Below, in pieces: positions 11,237 to 23,130 of a stretch of 64,000 nt of DNA. The notes below the pieces were generated by a model. That model was given only the letters and a program-made list of their open reading frames with translations, was not told where the DNA came from and searched no databases. Source of the stretch: Adiantum capillus-veneris. Lineage: Eukaryota > Streptophyta > Polypodiopsida > Polypodiales > Pteridaceae. The first letter of the stretch is position 1. Every line of letters starts with the position of its first letter. The stretch is taken from the NCBI GenBank assembly GCA_014529385.2, contig CM043959.1, positions 9,347,309 through 9,411,308 of the forward strand, read 5' to 3'. Position numbers and translations under genes: made by a program.

Positions 11237-13313
11237 AGAACTTCATGTACCAGGCTCTAAAAGAGCTAAAATTAGATGCACCAAGTCATTTACTCTCTAA
11301 TTTAAGTGCTTCTAAGGGCATCAAACATATCCTATCCCTTCTCAAACCTTCACTAGATGCAGAGGAGTCCCCTAACCTCAAAAGGCATATTTTAATGAGT
11401 TCTGCTTCGCACTCGATCACATCTTTTTTATCCCCTTCTTCTACACCAGGGTCCTCTAAAGGACGGAATAAAGCTAGAAGCTATGTCAAAGGCAGGGGGA
11501 AGAATCTCTTTATCAAGAAAGTGTTTAACTTTTCATTTTATTGCCCTTTCAGATCAATCAGACTACTTTTGGAAAGCTGTTTTTACACTAGGAAGAGAAT
11601 CAAAAGAAGCGAGTTGTTCATAACCATTTTGCAAATCATATTCTGGATTTGTTTACTCCAAAAAGTTCGATACAATATTCTTTTTTACAAGTGTTTAACA
11701 ACGATGACAAAGTGGATGAACTAACCTTTGGTTGGACCTTTGATCCTCCCTTGAAAAACTTTATATCTTCCATTGAATTTCTCACTTCAGGCAAACAACC
11801 ATCTTGTATGTTCTCTATCTTTGGAAATTTTTGTTCTGACTTCCAAGTTTTTAGAAAACATGTATGCACTATGAATTTATCTCTTCTTATTAATTATGAG
11901 GAAATCAGGGACCTATTGTGTAAAGGCCTGAATCATATCCCACTCCAACCACTAAATCCACACTTGGCGTTTCCCTCATTACTTACTTGCTTGACTAACA
12001 TAGTCAAATTACTGCATTTGGACACTCTACAACATGCTAGACTTGCTGATTCTCTAGCTGCTTGCTTTCAAACGTGTATTGAGTCAATTCCACCTTCATG
12101 GATTAGTCAGGAAACAACATGGCTTTCGCCTTTACTATTCTCTCTTGTACATAAACTCAAAAAATATTGGTTTGTGGTAGGACTTGACAAAGCCCCTCAT
12201 ATACCCACTATTGTTTGTAAACACTAAGCCAGGATAATGGCTCAGTCAAGGCTTAATGGACCAAAATTTCTGCTTTCTGAGATGTCCTGAAAAATCCATT
12301 CGGTATCTAGATTCCTCCATGGGATACTTCAAATTAGATACTCAGAGATCGAAACTACCTATACTTTTTCCCACTTATAAAAGTCACAAGCATAAGTTCA
12401 GGTGGATTTCAGATGCCTCCAACTGTATCATGTTACATGCCACCAATGTGATCACTGCTTGCCTCAATCTTATTCTTACTCATTTTAATAACATTTGTGA
12501 AGAAAAGTTTCTAATGGTGAAGACCTTCACTGGACTTATAATTAATAACTTCTGGCTTGTGAGGAACTCTTCTGAGGTATTCATTAATGTGCCGCAAAAC
12601 ACAATGTTATGAAAACATATCCCTCTTTGGGCCTTCTGGGTTGTTCATTGTTCTACAGCAAATAGACAAAAGGGTCTTCGCAAGGAGGAATGAGATGGGA
12701 CACCAAAATATCTCACTAGTTAGAAGCCCAAGATGGATAAAAAACATGCCAAAAGGATCACCCACCAATTATAATCTCTATAATCTAATTGAGATTATTG
12801 AATGGCTCTTTCAGAATTGCTTTGTTATGCTAGGTGAGAAATGCTTTCAACAAATCCATGGTATCCCGATGGGCTTCTCATGTTCACGAGTCATGTGCAA
12901 TTGTACTTGGCTTTTTTTTAGTATAAATGGGTACTTAAACAGCTAGAACAACTGACACTACCATTGTTCTTACACAATTTCAACACACTTATAGATATAT
13001 GGATGATCTACTAACCTTTAACAATCCCAGCTTTGCACAATGCTTACCGCTAATCTATCCTAATTCTCTTAAAATTGAACCAACCTTTTTGGAGTACCTT
13101 ACTATTCACAACAAAATTGTTGTTACTAAAACGGTTTTCTTAAATACGGAAATGTCACTCTATTCTCCATTTATGGGGAGGTATATCACTGAGTTCTCCT
13201 GGAAGAGAGACAAGCTACACCTCGGCCTGATTGAATTTGTCAGGAGAAAGAGTAATCGTCCACGAAAGATAGCTATAAAAACTTATCCCGGCACGATATA
13301 TCTCATTATGTAA
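11237..13313 (+). pseudogene. PLE copy B ORF, C-terminal part with reverse transcriptase, broken
   Basis: It continues copy B after the LTR insertion. Readable segments are 11245-11460, 11649-12227, 12256-12612, 12587-12946 and 12999-13313. It includes the VGLDKAPHIPTIVCKH block before RT, KSHKHKFRWISDASNC, HGIPMGFSCS and YRYMDDLL (about 12987-13010). Compared with copy A, about 35-40 bp are missing just before TQCYENISL near 12600. This removes the motif A aspartate and shifts the frame, so this copy cannot encode an active RT. A further frameshift lies in the motif B-C interval near 12900. The end TYPGTIYLIM is followed by a stop and spacer, with no visible GIY-YIG nuclease. Confidence 0.6.
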
Positions 13314-13369
13314 TCATCCTGTGACTCTTTCATTGCATTTCAGGCAATGTTTTCTTATTAAATCAGGCG

Positions 13370-13394
13370 GTAGACCTCTCCCTGGGTAAGGGTG

Positions 13395-13472
<78 letters not shown>

Positions 13473-13713
13473 TCTAAAGGACATGAGACTCTTCATCCAT
13501 GGTGATTTCCTGGGGTTTGCTTTCACCCTTGCCAATCATTGAATACACAAATATCTCTCCTATTTGGAATGTATCTTGCTCTTAAATAGCATCAAAGGTA
13601 AAGGTCTTTCCCTCTCTCTCTAACTCTCTTTCTCTCTATATCATGAAAGAATCTATCAGGTTTTCTATCCTGAATTATCATCCTGCTTCTCTCAGGATGC
13701 TTTCAACCCCAAT

Positions 13714-13788
<75 letters not shown>

Positions 13789-14104
13789 CTCTCTCTCTCT
13801 CTCTCTCTCGCTCTTTCTCCCTCTCACTGTATCTGGTTATCCCTCTAAAACAATCGGACTCTATATCTAGTGCTTCCATAATATATCACTTAGTTTTACT
13901 TTAACCCTTGGTAGTCATAGGTGGCATGGTTTTCCACCTTTACTGCTATATTTTGCTCTCCTTATGCATAGAAACTGCTATCTAATGTTTACCCCAGTAA
14001 ATGGATCTTTTGCTTGAACTACCTCATGGCCTGAAAAATGATGTGTTTCCACGTGGGCATGGGTGCCCAAGGGGTGTGTAAATAGACTTTTGGGCGCCTA
14101 CTGG
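13370..14104 (+). other. PLE inter-copy spacer, second occurrence, cut by an LTR element
   Basis: Homologous to 2700-3350. It carries two CT microsatellites (13398-13467 and 13718-13808) and no gene. It is interrupted after ...CTACTGG by the element 14105-22007 and continues at 22008. Confidence 0.75.
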
Positions 14105-15122
14105 TGAGGCGGTCCGGGGCGGGCAACAAGAGAGGCGACCTCTAAACACCCCTCAAGGCTCCCGTGCTGCTCAATTGGGGCTAGGGCAACCACAAGCACA
14201 GCACAAGAACAAACCCACAGCCAAACCCAAACAAGATAGGGGCACCACCTAGTTATGGTATGCGAACTAGGACGCAAGAGAGATTTTGGCACAACCAAGA
14301 AGATGCACCACACAACACACACAAGCAACCTCACACCAAGAAACACATGAAATGGACCAGAGAGAGCTAGAGCAAAGGGAAGAGAGAGAGGAAAGGATCT
14401 TGCGTAATACCTTATTTGTGACTTGCAAATGGAGATGGTTCGTTATGATGCTATCGTAGAACTTGTACAAAACTCACTCAATGCTTAGTGATTGCTAATC
14501 ATTGCCAAAACACACACACACTGTCTTAGGGTGTGGGAGACCTCTCACCACAATACCCTCTTACAATGGACACAAAACTGGCAATGAAAAACACACTAAA
14601 ACACTTTCTAAAATCAAGATCAACCGATAAAAACTCAAATTACACAAGTCACCTTGAATTCACCAAACCGTATTACACAAATGGAAGGACGAAGATTTGA
14701 ACGTCGAATCACGCCTTTGATGCACCAAACCTCGATTTATTGATGATGAAGGAGCATGTACAATAGTGGTTTTGAGATTTGTGGAACTCACGCTCTCTCA
14801 CTTGCAATGTGTAGCTTGAAGGCTTCTCTCACACCAAGAGTGAAGCTCACAAGTGGTTGCTACACCTAAGTCTCTCCTCACGCATAGAGTGTTGGGGTGC
14901 TATGTGAGATGTTGGAGGTTGTTTTACAAGAAAGAGAGGGGCCTATTTATAGGTTGGAGACCCCTCATTAAGATTATTGAAAATCCTAATTTACAAGCTA
15001 ACAAATCAGGATTATGATTTTTTTTGAATATCAAAACATTGCGGGCCTTCTTTGTCTGCTTGAGTCATGGGTGTGGGCTCAAAAGAGAGCATTATTGATG
15101 GTAGATAAGGTGAAAGTAAGTA

Positions 15123-15173
<51 letters not shown>

Positions 15174-16789
15174 ACTATACACATGTCTTGAGGTGAGGTG
15201 TCTTTTATGGTTAGGTCAATGCTATTTTGTGTTAGTATGTTAGTCGTTAGTAATCACTAGAAAGTTAATGATATATTTACAATGGGTAGAATGGGGTGGA
15301 TGGTTGGAGTAAGATGGTTGAATGAAGTGAGCAAATCCTTGTGATGGTGAATCTTGAAGAAGTTTTGGACTTACTTGTGTAGGTTCTCAAAATGACTATC
15401 GATCTTCTTCTTCGTCTTCTCTTCTTTACGCCACCGCCGCCAAGGTTGATTATCACGATGAAAATGGTAATTCCATTGATGAGATCTCTTGATTTTCAGA
15501 GGTTAAGCATGGTACACATGCTGAATTTATGTATATATATAAGGGTTACGATGGAATTGTACTTTGGAGATAATAGAGAGAGGCATAGAGATGGTGTATG
15601 TACATGGAGAGCTCATATGAGAGCTATGGGAGTAAGTGGGGAGGTTAATGGTGAAGAAGGTGAGAGAAACCATTGAAGGTGCAGGTTTGAGTGAGGGATT
15701 GAGAGGAATGTGTGTGTGTGTGTGTGTAGAAGTGTGGAAAGAGGTGAGAGAAGACTATGGGCTACTTGTGAGAAAAGTGGGCAGACTGGGGTCCACTCAA
15801 AAAATCATATCTCACAGTTGGTAGCTCCAAAAATCATGAAATAATTTGAGGTGATTATTCAGAGCGTGGGCTACATTTTCTCTTTTGACCACCGCTCCAA
15901 ATTCGGAGTGGAGATAGGTGCCAAAATTCTCACCAAAAAGCCTTTTTTAATGCCTGCAAAAGTCTTTTAGTGGCCCCCTCCTTTGTTGAATTTGCACAAT
16001 GCATCCAAGAGTGAGCCCCTTCTTTGTCATATTATAATACAAATCATCCAAGTTGCCCTTGACCCATGCATGGAGGAGGATTATTGGTGAATAAAGAAAT
16101 ATATACATGGTGGGACTAGTGTATGGACTATTCATGGACTTTAGCTCAATGAGCACATGGTGTTAGAATAATGAGTAAAAATAATAATAAAAATATGGAG
16201 GAGTTATGGATATGGAAAGATATTGGAATCATATGATATGGTCCCTGCTTGAATTATTTTGGGTGAAAGAGGAAAAGGTATGCAAGTAAATAATATAATA
16301 AAAGTAACCAATGAGTAGAAATCAATTTTTTGTTTTCACGAGGGTGAGGATGAAAATGTGGGAGTGATTTGTATACAGGAAAAATATGAGGTTAGAGTAT
16401 GTACATATTGGAAAAAAAAATAATTATGGTGTAAGAGAATGAAAGAAGGTGTACATAGGTTTAATAAAACACACACCTAAGTAGAAATATTTAAATAAAA
16501 TACCAAAATAATTATAAAAAATCCCTATATTTAGGCCATATATACAATGAAATATTTACACACAAAGAGGCCATAATATACTTTTATTTTTTATTTATTT
16601 TTATTTTTTTGGCTCAACTAGCCCAGTGACTAGCTAGCTGAGGGTTTTTAAGGAGATATGGAAAAAGTCCCGTAACTCACACACGCCTATGTACAGTGAA
16701 ATGGTAGGGATAGCCATAGTGTTTGGGTGAATTTGGTAGGGTGAGGTAGCTTACTATGGCAATTATGGAGAGCCAAAAAACGGCTATCA
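14105..16789 (-). repeat. 3' LTR of the gag-only element
   Basis: 2,685 bp, starting TGAGGCGGTCC and ending GGCTATCA. It contains a GA microsatellite at 15124-15171 and a TG tract near 15711-15727. No convincing gene; a short plus-strand ORF at 15392-15676 is duplicated in the other LTR and is probably incidental. Confidence 0.9.
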
Positions 16790-16803
16790 TTAGCCCCCCC
16801 CTT
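16790..16803 (-). other. Polypurine tract of the gag-only element
   Basis: The minus strand reads AAGGGGGGGCTAA directly before the LTR start TGATAGCC, the expected position for plus-strand priming. Confidence 0.7.
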
Positions 16804-16969
16804 AGATAATGGTACATTCATGTACCATTTATCCGATCATACAACATGTAGATTGTGTAACGTCTGTCTTTGTCTGCTCTCATCTTTGTATGATTAAGAA
16901 ACCTTGTGTGATATGAAAGGTTCTCAGAGCCAATAGCAGGATGAAATGAAGTGACGGAGTAAACGTCCT

Positions 16970-19012
16970 TCATCGAGAAAGTTTCCATAAGCACCTCCCA
17001 GGATCAAAGATCTTGAAATATCTTTCCCAAAGCGAGATGTATGGTATGGAATCACTTACTGATTTTGATTGAAGAAACTTGTAGATTTTACTGTTGTCCA
17101 TCATTGCATCTATCACTATGAATGTGATATAAAAGATTGGTTGCTCTTCCTCTTGTGTAAAGTTAATGTATCTGCTACGATCTTCAAGATCTTGTATGAG
17201 CAAATTCCTAAACTGTAGCTCATAAATTTCATTCAACCTGGGTAGGCTCATCAAGTAAAAAATTCTATGACCTTTATGATTTAAGAAAGCTTGATCCATG
17301 CTTCCAGCTGCTATTGAAAGATATTGCAGATAGTTTACCACATAAGTAGATAATAGATGAAGGTTTCTATTGCTTCCAACACATTGGAAGAGAATAGATT
17401 TTGGTACTGATTGATGAAATATCCACATGTAGCAATCAACAAGTTTTTCATCTATGATGAAGACCAGAAGCATCACAATGTGCAACCTCCATACAACAAA
17501 GAACCAAGTGAAGAAGATTTGGAAACATCCGTTTATCACCAAGTATTCATGTCCTCTTCCACTTAAGAAGGTATGGTGTCCCCGATGAAAGGTATATGTG
17601 AAGAGAGGAGAAGTTGACCTTGAAGAGGTGAAACCCAATGTGAAGATGATTGGGGCTTCAAAAGCTTGGATTTTCTTGCTAAGAGATTTTCCCATGAATG
17701 AAGAGCCACCCACTAAAACACCATTGGAGAGAATGATACCCTTCTGATAGTTTCCTTTTATGATTTTATCTTTTACTACTCTCCCATGTTCTTCATCCCC
17801 TTCTAAGCCCCCCCTTTGGCAAGGTTGTAACTCCTCACATTGTACCAGCTCAAAGGTTGATGGAATACTGTTTGATTTTGTGAAACATTTGGCTTCTTGC
17901 ATGATAGGTTTCTCTATGCTTAACATACATGGGTCATACCAATGCTTTTCAACATCCTCAAACACTTCTTCAAGATTATCCTCACCTGGATTCAACTCAC
18001 ACTCTTCTACTTTGTTTTGGAGTTGGCATTCCATGTACACAATCATCTCTTTATGATCAATGTGGTCTATGATCTCTCCACCTATGATTTCATCTTCTTC
18101 TTCACTCTCTTCTTTTAGACAAGATACACTCTCAGAACATTCCATAAGATCAAGGTTACCTTCAAGTTCTTCATTCTCCATAGAGTCATGTTGCACAAAA
18201 GCTTCGTCTGCTCGGACTAGAAATTGATCCTCCGCCAAAAGGTTGGATGTATCCATTATTGAATCATCAATGCCATTTGAGATATCTTGTGTCGATTTTT
18301 GCATGCTTGTGATAAAGGTAGAAGAAAGAGATTCCACATTTGAATCTTGGCCACACACTTTAGCACTTGAATAATCAGTTGGCATGTAAGTAACTTCTTC
18401 AACATTTTTCGGAGTAGAAGGAGACAAGTATGGCAAAGGAGATGACTCCTTGATAGAAACATTTTCATAAGGGTTGGTTCTTCCAGCATGATGGAAACCA
18501 TTTTTGATGTAGAAGTACTTGTGAAACTTCCTTCGGGCAATAGTGACCGCTTCTTCAAAGGTAGAGGGTCCACTACAAGTAACCTTAGTCTTTAGGAAAG
18601 GAGACAAACCCGAAATAAATTGATCCATTTTTACATAATCTGGAAATGTAGAACTAAATCCACATCCTTCCCATTGACGAGAAAAAATATCCTCATAAGC
18701 ATAGTAGTCTTCACCATGTTGTTGAAGTCTCCCTAGTGAAGCCCATGCTTTCTCCGTTGTTGGAACTTTAGAGAATCTGGCCTTCAAAGCTTTGGAAATT
18801 TGGGTATATCCATCTTCAATCTGAGAAGACATACTCCAAAACCATTGCTCAGCGTTGCCTCTAAGGCATAGCAATAGAAAATCCCCTTTTTCAATGTCAT
18901 CCCTTTTACCAAGGATATGACAAACCATTCTAAAATCCACAAGAAAATCATCAACATCTTCTTCTGGATTTCCAAAGAAGATTGGGATATCATCAAAGGT
19001 AAAGCGTGTCAT
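16970..19012 (-). CDS. Gag-like protein of the large-LTR element (680 codons)
   Basis: An uninterrupted frame starting MTRFTFDDIPIFFGNPEED. Residues of about 10-180 look like the retrotransposon gag (capsid) domain of plant Ty3/gypsy elements: LLLCLRGNAEQWFWS, ALKARFSKV, FISGLSPFLKTKV and FEEAVTIARRKFHKY. Residues of about 190-440 are acidic and low in similarity to anything I know. The last 230 residues include a hydrophobic stretch (CFQIFFTWFFVVWRLHIVML) and a tail with FDPGRCLWKLSR. There is no zinc knuckle, protease or RT. Capsid assembly for RNA packaging is the expected role of the N-terminal part; the C-terminal part is unknown. The frame is intact, consistent with recent insertion. 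Confidence 0.75.
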   Translation of the reverse strand: MTRFTFDDIPIFFGNPEEDVDDFLVDFRMVCHILGKRDDIEKGDFLLLCLRGNAEQWFWSMSSQIEDGYTQISKALKARFSKVPTTEKAWASLGRLQQHGEDYYAYEDIFSRQWEGCGFSSTFPDYVKMDQFISGLSPFLKTKVTCSGPSTFEEAVTIARRKFHKYFYIKNGFHHAGRTNPYENVSIKESSPLPYLSPSTPKNVEEVTYMPTDYSSAKVCGQDSNVESLSSTFITSMQKSTQDISNGIDDSIMDTSNLLAEDQFLVRADEAFVQHDSMENEELEGNLDLMECSESVSCLKEESEEEDEIIGGEIIDHIDHKEMIVYMECQLQNKVEECELNPGEDNLEEVFEDVEKHWYDPCMLSIEKPIMQEAKCFTKSNSIPSTFELVQCEELQPCQRGGLEGDEEHGRVVKDKIIKGNYQKGIILSNGVLVGGSSFMGKSLSKKIQAFEAPIIFTLGFTSSRSTSPLFTYTFHRGHHTFLSGRGHEYLVINGCFQIFFTWFFVVWRLHIVMLLVFIIDEKLVDCYMWIFHQSVPKSILFQCVGSNRNLHLLSTYVVNYLQYLSIAAGSMDQAFLNHKGHRIFYLMSLPRLNEIYELQFRNLLIQDLEDRSRYINFTQEEEQPIFYITFIVIDAMMDNSKIYKFLQSKSVSDSIPYISLWERYFKIFDPGRCLWKLSR

Positions 19013-19293
19013 AGTCTCTCAATGCTAGAACCGCACAAAGATTAGTTCCAAACAATCATCAACTAACTACACAAAGTTTTGAAAGGTCTTTCAACATGAA
19101 TTCTAGACTTTTATGTGAAAATGTTTTTTTCCTTTCTTATGTTATGCATAATCCGAACCATATTCTAGATCAATTTTTGTTTCCTTGAAATTAAACTCGG
19201 TCATACATGTTTTCATGATTCATAAAATCTACTTGATTATGCTGAAATTCAAGCATTCATGGAATACAACAACACTAAGCACACAATCGCTCC

Positions 19294-19308
19294 TCAGTAG
19301 GGGCACCA
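19294..19308 (-). other. Candidate primer binding site of the gag-only element
   Basis: The minus strand reads TGGTGCCCCTACTGA starting 4 nt inside the LTR end. The TGG start fits tRNA 3' CCA pairing, but I cannot assign the tRNA. It differs from the initiator-Met site used by the other families here. Confidence 0.5.
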
Positions 19309-19312
19309 AAAT

Positions 19313-20335
19313 TGAGGCAGTCCGGGGCGGGCAACAAGAGAGGCGACCTCTAAACACCCCTCAAGGCTCCTGTGCTGCTCAATTGGGGCTGTGGCAACCA
19401 CAAGCACAACAAAACAACAAACCCACACCCAAACCCAAACAAGATAGGGGCACCACCTAGTTATGGTATGCGAACTACGACGCAAGAGAGATTTTGGCAC
19501 AACCAAGAAGATGCACCACACAACACACACAAGCAACCTCACACCAAGACACGCACAAAATGGACCAGAGAGAGCTAGAGCAAAGGGAAGAGAGAGAGAG
19601 GAATGGATCTTACGTAATACCTTATTTGTGACTTGCAAATGGATATGGTTCGTTATGATGCTATCGTAGAACTTGTACAAAACTCACTCAATGCTTACTG
19701 ATTGCTAAACATTTCCAAAACACACACACACACACTGTCTTAGGGTGTGGGAGACCTCTCACCACAATACCCTCTTACAATGGACACAAAACTGGCAATG
19801 AAAAACACACTAAAACACTTTCTAAAATCAAGATCAACCGATAAAAACTCAAATACACAAGTCACCTTGAATTCACCAAACCGTATTGCACAAATGGAAG
19901 GACGAAAATTTGAACGTCGAATCACGCCTTTGATGCACCAAACCTCAATTTATTGATGATGAAGGAGCATATACAGTAGTGGTTTTGAGATTTGAGGAAC
20001 TCACGCTCTCTCACTTGCAATGTGTAGCTTGAAGGCTTCTCTCACACCAAGAGTGAATCTCACAAGTGGTTGCTACGCCTAAGTCTCTCCTCACGCATAG
20101 AGTGTTTGGGTGCTATGTGAGATGTTGGAGGTTGTTTTACAAGAAGGAGAGGGGCCTATTTATAGGTTGGAGACCCCTCATTAAGATTATTGGAAATCCT
20201 AATTTACAAGCTAACAAATCAGGATTATGATTTTTTTTGAATATCAAAACATTGCGGGCCTTCTTTGTCTGCTTGAGTCATGGGTGTGGGCTCAAAAGAG
20301 AGCATTATTGATGGTAGATAAGGTGAAAGTAAGTA

Positions 20336-20388
<53 letters not shown>

Positions 20389-22007
20389 ACTATACACATG
20401 TCTTGAGGTGAGGTGTCTTTTATGGTTAGGTCAATGCTATTTTGTGTTAGTATGTTAGTCGTTAGTAATCACTAGAAAGTTAATGATATATTTACAATGG
20501 GTAGAATGGGGTGGATGGTTGGAGTAAGATGGTTGAATGAAGTGAGAAAATCCTTGTGATGGTGAAGCTTGAAGAAGTTTTGGACTTACTTGTGTAGGTT
20601 CTCAAAATGACTATCGATCTTCTTCTTCGTCTTCTCTTCTTTACGCCACCGTCGCCAAGGTTGATTATCACGATGAAAATGGTAATTCCATTAATGAGAT
20701 CTCTTGATTTTCAGAGGTTAAGCATGGTACACATGCTGAATTTATGTATATATATAAGGGTTAAGATGGAATTGTACTTTGGAGATAATAGAGAGAGGCA
20801 TAGAGATGGTGTATGTACATGGAGAGCTCATATGAGAGCTATGGGAGTAAGTGGGGAGGTTAATGGTGAAGAAGGTGAGAGAAACCATTGAAGGTGCAGG
20901 TTTGAGTGAGGGATTGAGAGGAATGTGTGTGTGTGTGTGTGTGTAGAAGTGTGGAAAGAGGTGAGAGAAGACTATGGGCTACTTGTGAGAAAAGTGGGCA
21001 GACTGGGGTCCACTCAAAAAATCATATCTCACCGTTGGTAGCTCCAAAAATCATGAAATAATTTGAGGTGATTATTCAGAGCGTGGGCTACATTTTCTCT
21101 TTTGACCACTGCTCCAAATTCGGAGTGGAGATAGGTGCCAAAATTCTCACCAAAAAGCCTTTTTTAATGCCTGCAAAAGTCTTTTAGTGGCCCCCTCCTT
21201 TGTTGAATTTGCACAATGCATCCAAGAGTGAGCCCCTTCTTTGTCATATTATAATACAAAGCATCCAAGTTGCCCTTGACCCATGCATGGAGGAGGATTA
21301 TTGGTGAATAAAGAAATATATACATGGTGGGACTAGTGTATGGACTATTCATGGACTTTAGCTCAATGAGCACATGGTGTTAGAATAATGAGTAAAAATA
21401 ATAATAAAAATATGGAGGAGTTATGGATATGGAAAGATATTGGAATCATATGATATGGTCCCTCCTTGAATTATTTTGGGTGAAAGAGGAAAAGGTATGC
21501 AAGTAAATAATATAATAAAAGTAACCAATGAGTAGAAATCAATTTTTTGTTTTCACGAGGGTGAGGGTGAAAATGTGGGAGTGATTTGTATACAGGAAAA
21601 ATATGAGGTTAGAGTATGTACATATTGGCAAAAAAAATAATTATGGTGTAAGAGAATGAAAGAAGGTGTACATAGGTTTAATAAAACACACACCTAAGTA
21701 GAAATATTTAAATAAAATACCAAAATAATTATAAAAAATCCCTATATTTAGGCCATATATACAATGAAATATTTACACACAAAGAGGCCATAATATACTT
21801 TTATTTTTTTATTTATTTTTATTTTTTTGGCTCAACTAGCCCAGTGACTAGCTAGCTGAGGGTTTTTAAGGAGATATGGAAAAAGTTCCGTAACTCACAC
21901 ACGCCTATGTACAGTGAAATGGCAGGGATAGCCATAGTGTTTGGGTGAATTTGGTAGGGTGAGGTAGCTTACTATGGCAATTATGGAGAGCCAAAAAACG
22001 GCTATCA
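19313..22007 (-). repeat. 5' LTR of the gag-only element
   Basis: 2,695 bp, nearly identical to 14105-16789. Visible differences are microsatellite lengths (GA tract 20337-20386, TG tract near 20923-20943) and scattered single bases, for example CCGCCGCC against CCGTCGCC near 15430/20650. Confidence 0.9.
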
Positions 22008-22351
22008 CTGGGATTTAATTAAATTGCTGTTTTTAGGCCATCATTTCGGCGTGACAGAGGTACAAAACGAGATGTATGCAGATTTTGTTCGCCGTTCGCT
22101 CTATTTGGGGGCTCTTTCAAATGGCACCGCCGCATACCCTGTGCCTTGGTGGGTAGATATTCAAGAGATGCAGATCCTTCTGCTTCGGATCAGGCTCCAC
22201 GGCCAGCTAGTCTTGTGGGGATAACATCACCTTATAAGGTGAGCTGATGCTCACTTAGCTTCCATTCAGTTAAAGTGTTTCTCTTTCTATTTTCATTCTG
22301 TTGTGTACATTCAATCGGGTGTGTGCTTCAACTCTGCAAGCGTTTCTCGTG
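22008..22351 (+). promoter_or_regulatory. Conserved 5' region of the third PLE unit
   Basis: It resumes the spacer broken at 14104 and matches 3350-3692. It keeps the AAG|GTGAG donor-like site (GT at 22239). A 66-codon frame (22024-22224) is open here but carries a stop in the first unit, so it is not clearly coding. Confidence 0.45.
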
Positions 22352-22390
22352 ATGGCTCCTAGCAAGAAAACACCTGTCGACACTACAGAG
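22352..22390 (+). CDS. Putative first coding exon of the third PLE unit
   Basis: ATG opens MAPSKKTPVDTTE and ends at ACAGAG|GTACTTATG, as at 3693-3731. Two conservative replacements and an unchanged donor suggest the segment was under coding constraint. The rest of the unit is lost: the intron is cut at 23130 by a CACTA-like terminus. Confidence 0.5.
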
Positions 22391-23130
22391 GTACTTATGC
22401 AGTCTATTTTGGCATTGATGAATAACCTGTTTGGTAGGAAAGGATATGGTTTACTGTAATTTTTTTATTATGTTTTATTGAATATTCCATTGCTGTCGAT
22501 TATACTGTAGGGGTTGTGATATGCAATACGTACTCAATGATCGTATAGATGTATTATTTGGTGAGGTATGTGACTTTGAATGGCTTCGTAAACTGGCCAT
22601 ATGGGTATACAATGGCTGAGTGTACAAATGGCTGGATGCATTGTCTAAATTATGATTTTGAACTTAGTATACTGGCCATGGCTGGATAAATTTTGGATGT
22701 TTCATTATGTGTCGACTTTCAAATAATAGATTGGGTCCTTGTCGATCCTTGATACGTGGTACTTGAAGTTGTTCGCTGCTGGCCTTAGCAGTTGCCAACT
22801 GGCCCTATGTCTAAATATAGGATGTATGTGTTTCGGATGTTCTACTAAATGTTGGTAATGAGGTAGTGTATGCTATCTGGTCCTAACTTCTTGCCAACTT
22901 GTTGGTCTTTCTTTCTATGGCTTGTTACAAAATCTTAAGCTGTTTGTTTTGGCTTGTAGCATGGCTCATCATGTCTAGGGCTATGGAACTGATCTTCTCT
23001 CTCTGTTTGAGGGATTGGGGTAGATTTACTCTAAGTCTTGGCTTTATCTGGTAGTTGTATGTTGGAATGGATGGATTGACCATATGTCTAATCGTTGGTT
23101 GAACATTGATGTGATGTTCTACTGTGTGGG
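22391..23130 (+). other. Truncated intron of the third PLE unit
   Basis: It aligns with the intron at 3732-5220 without the solo LTR. About 247 bp (22481-22727) are present here but absent from the first unit. It ends at CTGTGTGGG where CACTACAAGA begins. Confidence 0.65.

Larger units (their letters stand above)
14105..22007 (-). mobile_element. Large-LTR gag-only retrotransposon in the PLE spacer
   Basis: 7,903 bp with long direct terminal repeats at 14105-16789 and 19313-22007 (TGAGGC...CTATCA). Flanks are CTGG on both sides (14101-14104 and 22008-22011), and the uninterrupted site CTACTGGGC is at 3344-3352. The interior is only 2.5 kb and encodes one minus-strand gag-like ORF; no protease, RT or integrase. 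A polypurine tract (AAGGGGGGGC on the minus strand, 16790-16803) abuts the left LTR. A TGGTGCCCC primer-site-like sequence lies just inside the right LTR on the minus strand. This is the layout of a LARD-like non-autonomous element. The LTRs differ by few substitutions, so insertion looks recent. Confidence 0.85.

Noticed and set aside
15392..15676. 94-codon frame present in both LTRs of the gag-only element
   Set aside because: No motif, antisense to the element, and duplicated only because the LTRs are.
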